Shown one piece after another: positions 17,125 through 25,173 of a DNA stretch of 64,000 bases. The position numbers and the translations under genes were made by a program. The notes beneath the pieces were generated by a model. That model did not search any database, was not told where the DNA came from, and saw nothing but the letters and a program-made list of their open reading frames with translations. Positions within the stretch are counted from its first letter, which is position 1; every line of letters begins with the position of its first letter. The DNA comes from Pseudanabaena galeata CCNP1313 (lineage in GTDB: Bacteria; Cyanobacteriota; Cyanobacteriia; Pseudanabaenales; Pseudanabaenaceae): contig NZ_CP112874.1 of NCBI RefSeq assembly GCF_029910235.1, forward strand, positions 2,480,001 to 2,544,000. Reading direction: 5' to 3'.

Positions 17125-17158
17125 GCTGTAGCAATACAATCCTAGATCTCGATCTCTA

Positions 17159-18052
17159 ATGAAAAAAAAGGATAACTGGTTTCATATTGCCCTACGTTGG
17201 AAAGGCTCGGTAGTTCCAGAAGTCTTGCCGCGATCTCTACTATGTGGACTATTTGGGGTTGTTGTTTATCTGCTTCACATATTAAAGCTGAGGGTCTCAC
17301 TCCCTATTTTTGGTAGTATAATCCCCAATATTGTGCTGGGCTTATTACTTGTATTTCGCACCAATACAGCCTATGAACGCTTTTGGGAAGGACGAAAAGC
17401 ATGGGGAACCCTTGTAAATACGGTGCGAAACCTATCGCGACAAATTTTAGTAGCAATTTCAGAGCATCATCCAAGAGATCGTCAAGCTAAAGTTGCGGCA
17501 GTTAAGTTATTACCAGCTTTTGCGATCGCCTTAAAACTACATTTGCGATCGGAACCAATTAATGCTGAACTCGAAGCTAACCTCTCTTCTGAACAATTTC
17601 ATCGCCTCAAAACGATGAATCATCCACCCCTTGAAATTGCCTTTTGGATTAGCGGCTATCTTCAAGAACAAGCCCAACAAAACAAGCTTGATCGCTACCA
17701 GCTTAGTGATATGATTCGACTTTTGCATCAAATGGTTGATGTCACAGGTATTTGTGAGCGGATTCTTAGAACCCCAATACCCCTTGCCTATTCTATCCAT
17801 TTAAAGCAATTATTGATGATTTATTCCCTATCACTTCCATTCCAAATGGTCGATCAATTAGAATGGATGACTGGGCCAATCGTCGCCTTGATTAGTTTTA
17901 CTCTCCTAGGAATTGAAGAAATTGGTATCCAAATTGAAGATCCCTTTGGTCATGATGCCAATGATTTACCCCTAGATAATATCTGTAATAACATGATGCA
18001 AAATATTGAAGATTTACTGTTGGTCAGCATGGATAAGGAGTCGGTAATTTAA
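17159..18052 (+). CDS. Bestrophin-like anion channel
   Basis: 297-residue bestrophin/RFP-TM family protein, a pentameric chloride/bicarbonate channel. Seen: RWKGSVVPEVLPRSLL at the N-terminus, the helix IVLGLLLVFRTNTAYERFWEGRKAWG with the family-typical RTNTAYERFWEGR, and the C-terminal GIEEIGIQIEDPFGHDANDLPLD, matching the acidic calcium-clasp/C-tail region. In cyanobacteria and chloroplasts such proteins tune proton motive force or carbon supply across thylakoids. The stop TAA starts the hairpin at 18051. Confidence 0.92.
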   Translation: MKKKDNWFHIALRWKGSVVPEVLPRSLLCGLFGVVVYLLHILKLRVSLPIFGSIIPNIVLGLLLVFRTNTAYERFWEGRKAWGTLVNTVRNLSRQILVAISEHHPRDRQAKVAAVKLLPAFAIALKLHLRSEPINAELEANLSSEQFHRLKTMNHPPLEIAFWISGYLQEQAQQNKLDRYQLSDMIRLLHQMVDVTGICERILRTPIPLAYSIHLKQLLMIYSLSLPFQMVDQLEWMTGPIVALISFTLLGIEEIGIQIEDPFGHDANDLPLDNICNNMMQNIEDLLLVSMDKESVI

Positions 18053-18111
18053 CCAAGAACCAATTTGAGATGGCGATGCAAAGCATCGCCATCTCAAATT
18101 GGTTCTTGGTT
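18051..18111. terminator. Bidirectional hairpin, 29-bp arms, loop aaa
   Basis: Arms AACCAAGAACCAATTTGAGA + TGGCGATGC and complement, filling exactly the space between two convergent stop codons. Confidence 0.9.
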
Positions 18112-19008
18112 TTATACAATATTTAGCAAAATATCATTAATCATCTCTGGCACTTCATCCTGCGGACAATGCCCCGCATTAGGAATGTCAATAAATTCCT
18201 TGATACAATCAAATCTTGTAAAAGACTTACGACCTAATTCTATCGGCTCCCAAGGATCGCGATCGCCCCATAACACGATCGCCTCACAGGGTAAAACCGC
18301 CAGTAGATCTTCAGGTCTTGGACCCTGAGAATAACGCACAAAAGCCATAAATACATCAACAGCATTGGGATTTTGAGCAGGCTTGATTAAGATTTCAATT
18401 AACTCATCGGTAATAGCACTCCGATCTACATAGGCTTGCGACAAAATTTGTTTTACCGATCGCGGTTGGCGTACTTGATCGAAAAACAATTTGGCGATCG
18501 CCCGATTACCCAAGATATTTTGAACAGTCTTTACTCCTAAGCGTTTCAACCAAGGCATAGATAATTGATTTTGTTCTTGTAATAGACGTAATGAACAATT
18601 AATTAAGACTGTTTTGGCAATCATCTCAGGCGCATAGATCGCCGCTTGCATAGCCACCACTGCGCCGATCGAATTACCCACCAATATGGCGCGATCACCC
18701 ACCACTTCATGCACAAAATCGGCAACCTGATGCCCCCAAGTCTCGAAGGTATAGGGCAACTCACTCGGTTTTGGCTGTGCCGAAGATCCAAACCCTATTA
18801 AATCAATTGCATAAACTCTAAATTTTTGTGCTAGGACTGGCACATTTTTGCGCCAATGCCCCACCGAAGCACCAAAACCATGAATGAGGACAATTGCAGG
18901 TTTATCTTTTTCTAATCCTTGATCCTCTAATCCCTCCGCGCAATAACCAATCTTATAGCCGCGCCATGTCCAAAAGCGATCGGCAAACTTACGGTAATCA
19001 AAAAACAT
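18112..19008 (-). CDS. Alpha/beta hydrolase, pheophytinase/chlorophyll-dephytylase-like
   Basis: 298 residues with WRGYKIGYCAEG at the start, oxyanion-hole HGFGASVGHWRKN, nucleophile Ser in ILVGNSIGAVVAMQAA, acid in LWGDRDPWEP and catalytic His in IPNAGHCPQDEVPE. The HGFGAS..HWR and GNSIG loops resemble plant pheophytinase and chlorophyll dephytylase and their cyanobacterial relatives, which remove phytol from chlorophylls; that assignment is an inference from motifs. It is divergent from cpcG, fitting a pigment-related role. Confidence 0.8.
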   Translation of the reverse strand: MFFDYRKFADRFWTWRGYKIGYCAEGLEDQGLEKDKPAIVLIHGFGASVGHWRKNVPVLAQKFRVYAIDLIGFGSSAQPKPSELPYTFETWGHQVADFVHEVVGDRAILVGNSIGAVVAMQAAIYAPEMIAKTVLINCSLRLLQEQNQLSMPWLKRLGVKTVQNILGNRAIAKLFFDQVRQPRSVKQILSQAYVDRSAITDELIEILIKPAQNPNAVDVFMAFVRYSQGPRPEDLLAVLPCEAIVLWGDRDPWEPIELGRKSFTRFDCIKEFIDIPNAGHCPQDEVPEMINDILLNIV

Positions 19009-19234
19009 GGCAACAACTTAATTTATGGGCTAGAAAGAGGTAATACAAGGGTTCGTCTTCTTTCTGAAAAGTAAACTTATGTGAAGCAATTAGAACTAGC
19101 TAATTTCGCCTATCCTATCATTGACTAGAGATTAGCCTCTCGTAATTATATTTAGCTTATTTAGCCCCAAACTCATTGTATGTTTGGGAATAGGTATTTT
19201 TATAACTTTTCGATAACATTTTGGAGATTTAAAC

Positions 19235-19984
19235 GTGGCTCTTCCTTTGTTGAATTACGCTCCAGCTTCGCAAAATTCTCGCGTTGCTGGTTTTACAGTC
19301 GGTAGTGATAACACACCTCGCATTTATAACACTGCAAACTTACTCTCTAGCAGTGATCTAGATGAGTTGATTGAAGCTGCATATCGTCAAATTTTCTTCC
19401 ATGCTTTTGCAACCGATCGCGAAGTTACTCTAGAATCGCAATTGCGTTCTGGCAATATCTCGGTCAGACAGTTTGTGCGTGGACTAGTACTCTCCAAGAC
19501 TTATAGAAGCAGTTTTTATGACAAAAACAGCAACTATCGTTTTGTAGAGCAAACTGTACAGCGTGTTCTTGGTCGTGATGTTTATAGCGAAAAAGAAAAA
19601 ATTGCTTGGTCAATCGTAGTTGCGACCAAAGGTATTGAAGGCTTTATTGATGCATTGCTCAACAGCGATGAATATCTTGAAGCTTTTGGCGATGACATCC
19701 TGCCTTACCAACGTCGTCGGGTTCTACCTAGCCAAAGAATTGGCGAAGTGCCTTTCAACCTCAAGTCTCCTCGCTACGATGCATACCATCGCGCACAGTT
19801 GGGCTTCCCTCAACTTATCTGGCAAAATACTGTCCGCAGCTATGTGGTTACCGACAGAGCGCCAAAAACAGGCGATCCAGCTTTGTTCTTGAATATGGCT
19901 CGTAGCATTTCGGCTACTCCTTCTACCTCAACCCCTGTATCTGCTCAAAACCTTGACTACGAACGTTTAGTTCCTCGTCGCTAA
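19235..19984 (+). CDS. cpcG: Phycobilisome rod-core linker polypeptide CpcG
   Basis: Linker that attaches phycocyanin rods to the allophycocyanin core. 249 residues: N-terminal [19 protein letters not shown], a PBS-linker domain from about 20 to 180 ([61 protein letters not shown]), then the core-binding tail with a [16 protein letters not shown] segment. The length and hydrophilic tail match rod-core CpcG1 rather than the hydrophobic CpcL type. GTG start with GGAG nine bases upstream. The next gene is a bilin lyase. Confidence 0.96.
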   Translation: MALPLLNYAPASQNSRVAGFTVGSDNTPRIYNTANLLSSSDLDELIEAAYRQIFFHAFATDREVTLESQLRSGNISVRQFVRGLVLSKTYRSSFYDKNSNYRFVEQTVQRVLGRDVYSEKEKIAWSIVVATKGIEGFIDALLNSDEYLEAFGDDILPYQRRRVLPSQRIGEVPFNLKSPRYDAYHRAQLGFPQLIWQNTVRSYVVTDRAPKTGDPALFLNMARSISATPSTSTPVSAQNLDYERLVPRR

Positions 19985-20033
19985 ATCTCACTTAAAGAGC
20001 AAGTTGTAAAACGTCTTACTCTTTAAAACCCAG

Positions 20034-20068
20034 AAAGCAAAGGGGGCGCTAAGCGCCCCCTTTGCTTT
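20034..20068 (+). terminator. Hairpin after cpcG, 16-bp arms, loop taa
   Basis: Arms AAAGCAAAGGGGGCGC / GCGCCCCCTTTGCTTT, 50 bp behind the cpcG stop; may reduce read-through into the lyase gene. Confidence 0.75.
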
Positions 20069-20136
20069 GACTGCAAATTACTATAAAATTTGTTGGTCTC
20101 CTTAAGTCTTGTCTTTATTTTTCACTATTTTCACAA

Positions 20137-20658
20137 ATGGATATTCATCAATTTCTCGAACTCTTTGTCGGTCGCTGGCGATCGCAACGCAGCGATCATC
20201 AATTTAGTAAGGGAAATGGTAGTGATACTCGTTCTGTGATTGAGATTACTGCCTTAAATGTTGATGATCCAGAATTGATGGCAATTTGCCAGAAGTATGA
20301 CATTGATCCAAATACTGTCATGCATCCGATGAAGATGTCATGGGAAGAAGAATCCCTAAGCAGTAATAAGCCCAAAGGTAATGCTTTAATCGTGCCTGTC
20401 CCTAACAATCTCGATTCACCCCAAAAAGGCTTGATGTTGACCAAACAAGGTAAGGGTGTCTATGAGCTTGGTGCAGATGAAGCTCTCACAATTCATACAG
20501 TGACTGCTCAAAATGTGATCGAAGAGCGCATTTGGTATGGAAATCCTAACTTAAGATTTCGCGTGGCAACATTGTTACAGGGCGATCTTGCTAGCGATCG
20601 CTGCGTCCAATCTTCTAAGTTTTATTCGGAAATTCGCAGTATTCCACCAAAGGCATAA
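20137..20658 (+). CDS. CpcS/CpeS family phycobiliprotein bilin lyase
   Basis: 173-residue lipocalin-like lyase that attaches phycocyanobilin to Cys of phycobiliprotein beta or allophycocyanin subunits. Seen: MDIHQFLELFVGRWRSQRSDH, SWEEE, ERIWYGNPNLRFRVATL and SSKFYSEIR near the C-terminus, all typical of the CpcS/CpeS/CpcU fold. I cannot tell CpcS from CpcU or CpeS by sight. Adjacency to cpcG supports a phycocyanin role. Confidence 0.92.
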   Translation: MDIHQFLELFVGRWRSQRSDHQFSKGNGSDTRSVIEITALNVDDPELMAICQKYDIDPNTVMHPMKMSWEEESLSSNKPKGNALIVPVPNNLDSPQKGLMLTKQGKGVYELGADEALTIHTVTAQNVIEERIWYGNPNLRFRVATLLQGDLASDRCVQSSKFYSEIRSIPPKA

Positions 20659-20691
20659 AATATAGCTGTAGTCACTTGTATTAGTACAAAT

Positions 20692-20748
20692 CAAAACCCA
20701 GTAATAGAATGGCGGCGCGAAGCGCCGCCATTCTATTACTGGGTTTTG
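20692..20748. repeat. GC-core hairpin, 27-bp arms, in a TATAGC-flanked element
   Basis: Arms CAAAACCCAGTAATAGAATG + GCGGCGC with loop gaa. The upstream flank TATAGCTGTAGTCACTTG recurs before the hairpin at 32671, where the outer arms are different. Confidence 0.85.
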
Positions 20749-20759
20749 CCGCATTTACT

Positions 20760-20864
20760 TTATGTCTTTAAGAGATGTGATACTAATGTCCAGACTTCTA
20801 AGCCGATAAAACCTGCTAAAAAGATAAAAATTGCAATATTTAAACCAGCTTTAATTTTTTCCAT
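20760..20864 (-). CDS. Small single-span membrane protein (34 residues), unnamed
   Basis: ATG (complement of 20862-20864) to TAA. The peptide begins MEKIKAGLNIAIF and has one long hydrophobic helix (about residues 8-31, ending LEVWTLVSHLLKT). Size and form match the tiny single-helix subunits of photosystems, cytochrome b6f or NDH-1, but the sequence matches none that I know well enough to name. The start has only a weak purine stretch upstream. It lies antisense to and between pigment genes and an exported-protein gene. Confidence 0.5.
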   Translation of the reverse strand: MEKIKAGLNIAIFIFLAGFIGLEVWTLVSHLLKT

Positions 20865-21172
20865 ATGCTTACTTTATTTAGACTCTGTAAATAGGTTTAG
20901 AAAGACGTAGAACGAACATTACTTAGCCCGCCCAATCCTAAAGCACTCAACCTCAAACCAAGATATTTTTGGAAAGTGGTGCTTCGCACCACTTTCCAAA
21001 AATATCTTGTGGTTTGTCTGATTGATAATTGTTGTGATCTATTCCAGCCTGTCATATTTTGATGAATTAAGTGCTTAAATAAACCAAATAATTTTGACTA
21101 GAAAAATCATCCCTTTATTCTAGTTGAGTTAAACTTAACCGTTATTACATTCAAGTGTGAGGATGTACTGCT
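20865..21172. other. Gap upstream of the exported repeat-domain gene
   Basis: Contains the 24-bp hairpin at 20959-21009. The rest is AT-rich and presumably holds the promoters of the flanking divergent genes; no specific operator seen. Confidence 0.5.
20959..21009. repeat. Hairpin, 24-bp arms, loop ttc
   Basis: Arms CAAGATATTTTTGGAAAGTG + GTGC and complement. It is structurally like those at 12410 and 50338 but with different arm bases; the flanks CTCAAACCA and TGGTTTG are shared. Confidence 0.8.
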
Positions 21173-22267
21173 GTGAATTGGGTCAAAAGGTTTAGTATTC
21201 TCGGCTCTGTAGCGATCGCATCTTTGACGATCACCCAAGCCGCCTCGGCACGTTTTGTGATTTTTGTTGCAGGTAATGATGCTGCAACACTACAGAGAGT
21301 TCGCACCGTCTCCCCAACTGCTTTTGCAACCAAAATCAACGATCAACCTGTAATTCAAGCAGGTACGTTTAACTCTGAAACTAGTGCTGATAGCCTCGCG
21401 ATCGCCTTACAACAATCGGGGTTATCTGCTCAAAAGTATTTTAGAGCTTCAGGCGGAAAGGAAGGTAATGTTCAAGTTCCTTTCCCAGAGACCACCTCAT
21501 CCTCAGTAGTCTCTTTGCCTAACCCCCAACAGGTTATCATCCAACCAAGTTCTACCGTCCAACCAGTAAGCTTTCAGGTGGACTCTCAACCCCAAGTATT
21601 TAGCTCTGTACCTCAACCAGCGATCGCCTATAACCAAAACCAATATCAGCAGATCACAACCAATACTGTCGTTCCTCAAGTACAGACACAGCAAGTGCTT
21701 GTACCTCGTTGGCAGCAAGTACTAGTTCCAGAAACTCGCCAATTTGTAACCCAGACAGTTGTACCCCAAACCCAAATTGTGCAATCAGGTTATTTGCAAC
21801 CAACTGCTTACACACAATCAGCAGCAACCTCTTACGTGCAACCGAGTGTGCAAGCGACAGGTTATACCCAAACCACTGGTTATGTGCAGCCTCAGACAGG
21901 ATTTATTCCTGCGGCATCTGCAACAACAGTAATGCCAATGACCTACGATAACTCTATTGTTGCACCTAGTAACTTTGCAGTGCAGCCTCAGCCAATCTCT
22001 ACCTTTACAGGTACAACCACCAACGCCCCTCAGCTACCTCAGGCTGCTCAAAATTCAGCTTTCCGCTACGTGGCGGCTGTACCTGCAACTGCAAACAATC
22101 AATTTTTGCTGTCACGAGTGCGTCAATATGTTCCTAACGCCTTTTTCTCTAACTCTGGGCGGGGTACTTATATCCATGCAGGTGCTTACCAAAGTCGCGA
22201 TTCAGCAGAAGCAGTATCTCGCTATCTGCGATCGCAAGGTGTTGACTCACGAGTTCTTTACTTCTAA
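21173..22267 (+). CDS. Exported protein with two SPOR-like repeats around a Gln/Pro-rich linker
   Basis: 364 residues. Signal peptide (VKRFSILGSVAIASLTITQAASA). A ~65-residue module (VIFVAGNDAATLQRVRTVSP...VIQAGTFNSETSADSLAIAL) recurs at the C-terminus (YVAAVPATANNQFLLSRVRQ...IHAGAYQSRDSAEAVSRYLR). Both end in an aGxfxsxxsAexlxxxLrxxG pattern typical of SPOR domains, which bind denuded peptidoglycan at division sites. The ~200-residue linker is rich in Gln, Pro, Val and Thr. Starts with GTG, GAGG about 10 bases upstream. Two bases separate it from potB, so the three genes may form one transcript. Confidence 0.72.
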   Translation: MNWVKRFSILGSVAIASLTITQAASARFVIFVAGNDAATLQRVRTVSPTAFATKINDQPVIQAGTFNSETSADSLAIALQQSGLSAQKYFRASGGKEGNVQVPFPETTSSSVVSLPNPQQVIIQPSSTVQPVSFQVDSQPQVFSSVPQPAIAYNQNQYQQITTNTVVPQVQTQQVLVPRWQQVLVPETRQFVTQTVVPQTQIVQSGYLQPTAYTQSAATSYVQPSVQATGYTQTTGYVQPQTGFIPAASATTVMPMTYDNSIVAPSNFAVQPQPISTFTGTTTNAPQLPQAAQNSAFRYVAAVPATANNQFLLSRVRQYVPNAFFSNSGRGTYIHAGAYQSRDSAEAVSRYLRSQGVDSRVLYF

Positions 22268-22269
22268 AT

Positions 22270-23175
22270 ATGCCTGTGAATAGCACTTCAGACATTACCC
22301 CTGATCCTAGCCAGAAATCAGTACGTCGCCTCAAATGGCTTGAGCCTGTCGCCTTGCTTTTTCCCAGTGGCTTTTGGCTGATCGCATTTTTGATTATTCC
22401 AACGGCTTTTATTTTAATTCAGAGCCTTGTCCCTCTAGGTAAAACTGAGTTTGGGCTAGATAACTACCAAAGAGTATTTGAGTACGTTGGTGGTAACTTT
22501 ATCTATCTAGTCGTCGTATGGCGATCGCTGCTTTATGCAATGATCACGACGGGATTTTGTCTGGTTTTAGGCTTCCCTGTCGCTTACTGGCTGGCGGTGA
22601 TTGCGCCTAAGCGCTGGCGCAATATTTTGCTACTGCTATTTGTCTTACCCCTTTGGACTTCATCCCTATTGAGATCCTATGCATGGATTACAATTTTGCG
22701 TCCGACAGGAGTTTTAAATACCTTTCTTAACTTCATTGGGCTATCAGGGATCAATGTTTTAAACAAGGCGGAAGGAGTAATTATTGGCATGATTTACACC
22801 TATCTGCCCTATATGGTTTTAGTGCTATATACTTCGCTAGAACGTCTAGATTTACGCCTACTTGAGGCGGCGGCTGACCTTGGGGCTAATGCCAAACAAA
22901 CTTTCTGGCAAATTACGGTTCCACAGGTTTCATCGGGGATTATCGCGGGATCGGCGCTGGTATCAATTACTAGTTTTAGCGATTACATTAACCCCCAACT
23001 ACTAGGTGGGCCTGGTAGTCGCACGATCGCCTCAATTATTGAGTTGCAATTTCTAGGTGCAAGTAGCAACCGAGGGTTTGGCTCGGCTCTGAGTATGGTG
23101 CTAATTCTTGCTGTAACAATTGTGATTGCTTTGCTGATTAAATATGGCGATCGTAGGGTGGTAAGTGATGGCTAA
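22270..23175 (+). CDS. potB: ABC transporter permease, polyamine type (PotB-like)
   Basis: 301-residue inner-membrane permease with six predicted spans, first at LLFPSGFWLIAFLIIPTAFI. The EAA loop EAAADLGANAKQTFW that contacts the ATPase is intact, and the GLDNYQRVFEY start and DYINPQLLGGPGS segment are typical of PotB/PotH. Works with PotC, an ATPase (PotA) and a binding protein (PotD), none of which is in the window. It overlaps potC by 11 bp. Confidence 0.9.
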   Translation: MPVNSTSDITPDPSQKSVRRLKWLEPVALLFPSGFWLIAFLIIPTAFILIQSLVPLGKTEFGLDNYQRVFEYVGGNFIYLVVVWRSLLYAMITTGFCLVLGFPVAYWLAVIAPKRWRNILLLLFVLPLWTSSLLRSYAWITILRPTGVLNTFLNFIGLSGINVLNKAEGVIIGMIYTYLPYMVLVLYTSLERLDLRLLEAAADLGANAKQTFWQITVPQVSSGIIAGSALVSITSFSDYINPQLLGGPGSRTIASIIELQFLGASSNRGFGSALSMVLILAVTIVIALLIKYGDRRVVSDG

Positions 23176-23968
23176 TCAAATCAATGTCCCGACCGTTAAG
23201 CGTTGGCAAACTTGGTATACAGTCCTTGCCTTCTTTTATATGTACTTGCCGATCGCTGTTCTCACGATCTTTAGCTTTAATCAATCCCCTTCACCATCAA
23301 AATGGACTGGGTTTACTTGGGAGTGGTATGCCAAGTTTCTCCAAAATCCAACTCTGCTTGCAGCCTTAAAAAATAGTCTTAGTGTGGCGCTAACTGCGGT
23401 ATCGATCTCTGCTGTATTAGGTACGCTGACGGCTGTCGGGTTAGCCCGCTATTATTTTCCAGGCAAGAGTTTATATCGTGGCGTTACTTATTTGCCATTG
23501 ATCATTCCAGACATTGCGATCGCCGTAGCCACTCTCGTATTTTTTGCAGCGATTAAATTACCACTTAGCCTAGTTACAATCGTAATAGCTCATATTGTTT
23601 TTTGTTTAGCCTATGTCGCTGTAGTCGTTTCCAGTCGTCTTGCGACGATTGATCCCAAACTTGAAGAAGCGGCTCTTGATCTAGGCGCTACTCCTGTCCA
23701 AGCTTTTTTACGAGTATTGTTGCCCCAGCTTTTACCAGGGATTGTGTCAGGCTGTCTGCTCGCGTTTATCCTGAGCATGGATGACTTTGTAATTGCGTAT
23801 TTCACCGCAGGCGTGGGATCGACTACGCTACCGATCGCTATTTTCTCATCACTACGGAGTGGGGGGGTCACGCCCGAATTAAATGCTCTCAGCGTATTAC
23901 TAATTATTGCGTCAGGATCAATGGCGGCGATCGCTGAAGCAATCAGAAGTTGGGGCAATCATGATTAG
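23165..23968 (+). CDS. potC: ABC transporter permease, polyamine type (PotC-like)
   Basis: 267-residue second permease of the pair. Six spans; N-terminal YMYLPIAVLTIFSFNQSPSP, the EAA loop EEAALDLGATPVQAFLRV, and SMDDFVIAYFTAG are PotC/PotI hallmarks. The start codon lies inside the end of potB, consistent with coupled translation of a heterodimer. Substrate (spermidine or putrescine) is a family-level inference. Confidence 0.9.
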   Translation: MMANQINVPTVKRWQTWYTVLAFFYMYLPIAVLTIFSFNQSPSPSKWTGFTWEWYAKFLQNPTLLAALKNSLSVALTAVSISAVLGTLTAVGLARYYFPGKSLYRGVTYLPLIIPDIAIAVATLVFFAAIKLPLSLVTIVIAHIVFCLAYVAVVVSSRLATIDPKLEEAALDLGATPVQAFLRVLLPQLLPGIVSGCLLAFILSMDDFVIAYFTAGVGSTTLPIAIFSSLRSGGVTPELNALSVLLIIASGSMAAIAEAIRSWGNHD

Positions 23969-23981
23969 GTATAGATCGTAT

Positions 23982-24030
23982 CCAAGAGTTTAGTGTTGCA
24001 GCGCAAATCGCCGCAACACTAAACTCTTGG
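23982..24030. terminator. Hairpin after potC, 18-bp arms, 13-base loop
   Basis: Arms CCAAGAGTTTAGTGTTGC / GCAACACTAAACTCTTGG, 14 bp past the potC stop. The loop holds an imperfect inner repeat instead of the usual three bases. Confidence 0.8.
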
Positions 24031-24208
24031 GTTTTAAAATCTAGTTGTAGACTGGGAAGGGAGTATGAAAATTGATATCAAAAACTTGGAAATTATGATA
24101 CTTTTTTGAAAAGCTTTATCAAAAATTAACTGGTTTTGCAAACATAGGTTAAAAACGTGTGGTATATTACATTTGGCAAAGCTAATCAAAGCTACAGAAT
24201 GACTCCCC

Positions 24209-24652
24209 ATGAGTGAGAAGCCTTTAAAGCTGCGAATCTCAATTCCACCCGTTGAGGGAATCGAGGACATTCCCATCGCAGCAGTCGAAGTACTCGCTAC
24301 AAAAATGGGGTTTGATCCTGATGCTGTGCAAGATATCGTACAAGCTCTTACGGAAGCTTTAGTTAATGCGGTTCTTTACAGTACATCTGATCTTGACGTA
24401 GAAGTTGTAGTTTTCGCGGCAAACACCAGCCTAATTGTAGAAGTCCATGATCGTGGATCGGGTTTTGATATTGATAGTGTACCTCCGCCTGATTTTGATT
24501 TGATATCCGAGATTGGTGTCAAAAATGGCGGGTTTGGTATACATATGATCAAAGCGCTGGTTGATAAGGTCGAGATCGAATCTACCAATCAAGGTACAAC
24601 AGTCCGTATGAGTAAGTTCCTGTCTATCCCCAAACCCATTCTCCAATCATGA
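24209..24652 (+). CDS. Anti-sigma-type serine kinase (RsbW/SpoIIAB-like ATPase)
   Basis: 147-residue HATPase_c_2 protein. N box EALVNAV, G1 box DRGSGFD and G2 box GGFGIHMIKALVDKV are all present, so ATP binding looks intact. In partner-switch systems such kinases phosphorylate a STAS antagonist and, when freed, hold a sigma factor or another target. The STAS partner starts within its stop codon (ATGA overlap). No sigma factor lies nearby, so the target is unknown. Confidence 0.9.
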   Translation: MSEKPLKLRISIPPVEGIEDIPIAAVEVLATKMGFDPDAVQDIVQALTEALVNAVLYSTSDLDVEVVVFAANTSLIVEVHDRGSGFDIDSVPPPDFDLISEIGVKNGGFGIHMIKALVDKVEIESTNQGTTVRMSKFLSIPKPILQS

Positions 24653-24999
24653 CTCATTCCTCATTTTTACAAGATGAACTCAAGATCGTCGAACAAATTG
24701 ATGGCGATCAAGTTATTCTCAAACTGAATGGTGCTTTGAGTGTAACCACGGTTCCCTATTTTAGACAAGCCGTGCAACCATTTATTGACCGCAAATTATC
24801 AGCGATCGTTTTGGATTTTGAAGGAGTGACCAAGATCGTCAGTAGAGGCGTAGGCGCAGCGATCGATATGGCAGTGCAAGCTAAGAAGCAAGGCGGTAAG
24901 TTACGCCTAGAAAATGTTGGTAAATACGGACGCTCTCTTTATATTCAGGGTGTGCATTTAGTTGCTGAAGTTCCTGAATTAGAAGGATTTGAACCATAA
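24649..24999 (+). CDS. STAS-domain anti-sigma-factor antagonist (RsbV/SpoIIAA-like)
   Basis: 116-residue single STAS domain, the expected phosphorylation substrate of the kinase just upstream. The helix after the phospho-site reads KIVSRGVGAAIDMA: a Ser is kept (normally DSSGLG), but the following Ser/Gly pattern is altered to SRGVG, so the recognition site is somewhat unusual. The stop codon lies at the edge of the hairpin at 24998. Confidence 0.88.
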   Translation: MTHSSFLQDELKIVEQIDGDQVILKLNGALSVTTVPYFRQAVQPFIDRKLSAIVLDFEGVTKIVSRGVGAAIDMAVQAKKQGGKLRLENVGKYGRSLYIQGVHLVAEVPELEGFEP

Positions 25000-25052
25000 A
25001 AACCAATAAATTATAGGTGTCGCGGGGCGACGCTTATAATTTATTGGTTTTT
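24998..25052. terminator. Hairpin between the STAS gene and dnaE-C, 26-bp arms
   Basis: Arms AAAAACCAATAAATTATAGG + TGTCGC pairing with two wobble positions, loop ggg. The stop codon of the STAS gene forms its first bases. Confidence 0.8.
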
Positions 25053-25068
25053 ATTTTAGGAAATAAAT

Positions 25069-25173
25069 ATGAAAATCGTTAGCCGCACATCGTTGGGCAT
25101 ACAATGTGTTTTCGATATTGGCTTAGAACAAGATCACAATTTTTTATTAAATAACGGCTATATTGCCTCTAAC
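25069..25173 (+). other. C-terminal split intein (DnaE Int-C), 35 residues
   Basis: Residues 1-35 of the dnaE-C product carry the C-intein motif [14 protein letters not shown]; Asn35 is the cyclising residue and Cys36 the +1 extein residue of CFNKSHS. Matches cyanobacterial DnaE split inteins such as that of Nostoc punctiforme, as known from the literature. Confidence 0.95.

Larger units (their letters stand above)
16488..17158. other. 671-bp gene-free region rich in palindromic elements
   Basis: No convincing reading frame. It holds five palindromic units (16684, 16790, 16849, and two abutting 92-bp elements at 16945 and 17033). They lie between divergently oriented genes, so terminator function is not the obvious reason for their density. 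Confidence 0.7.
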
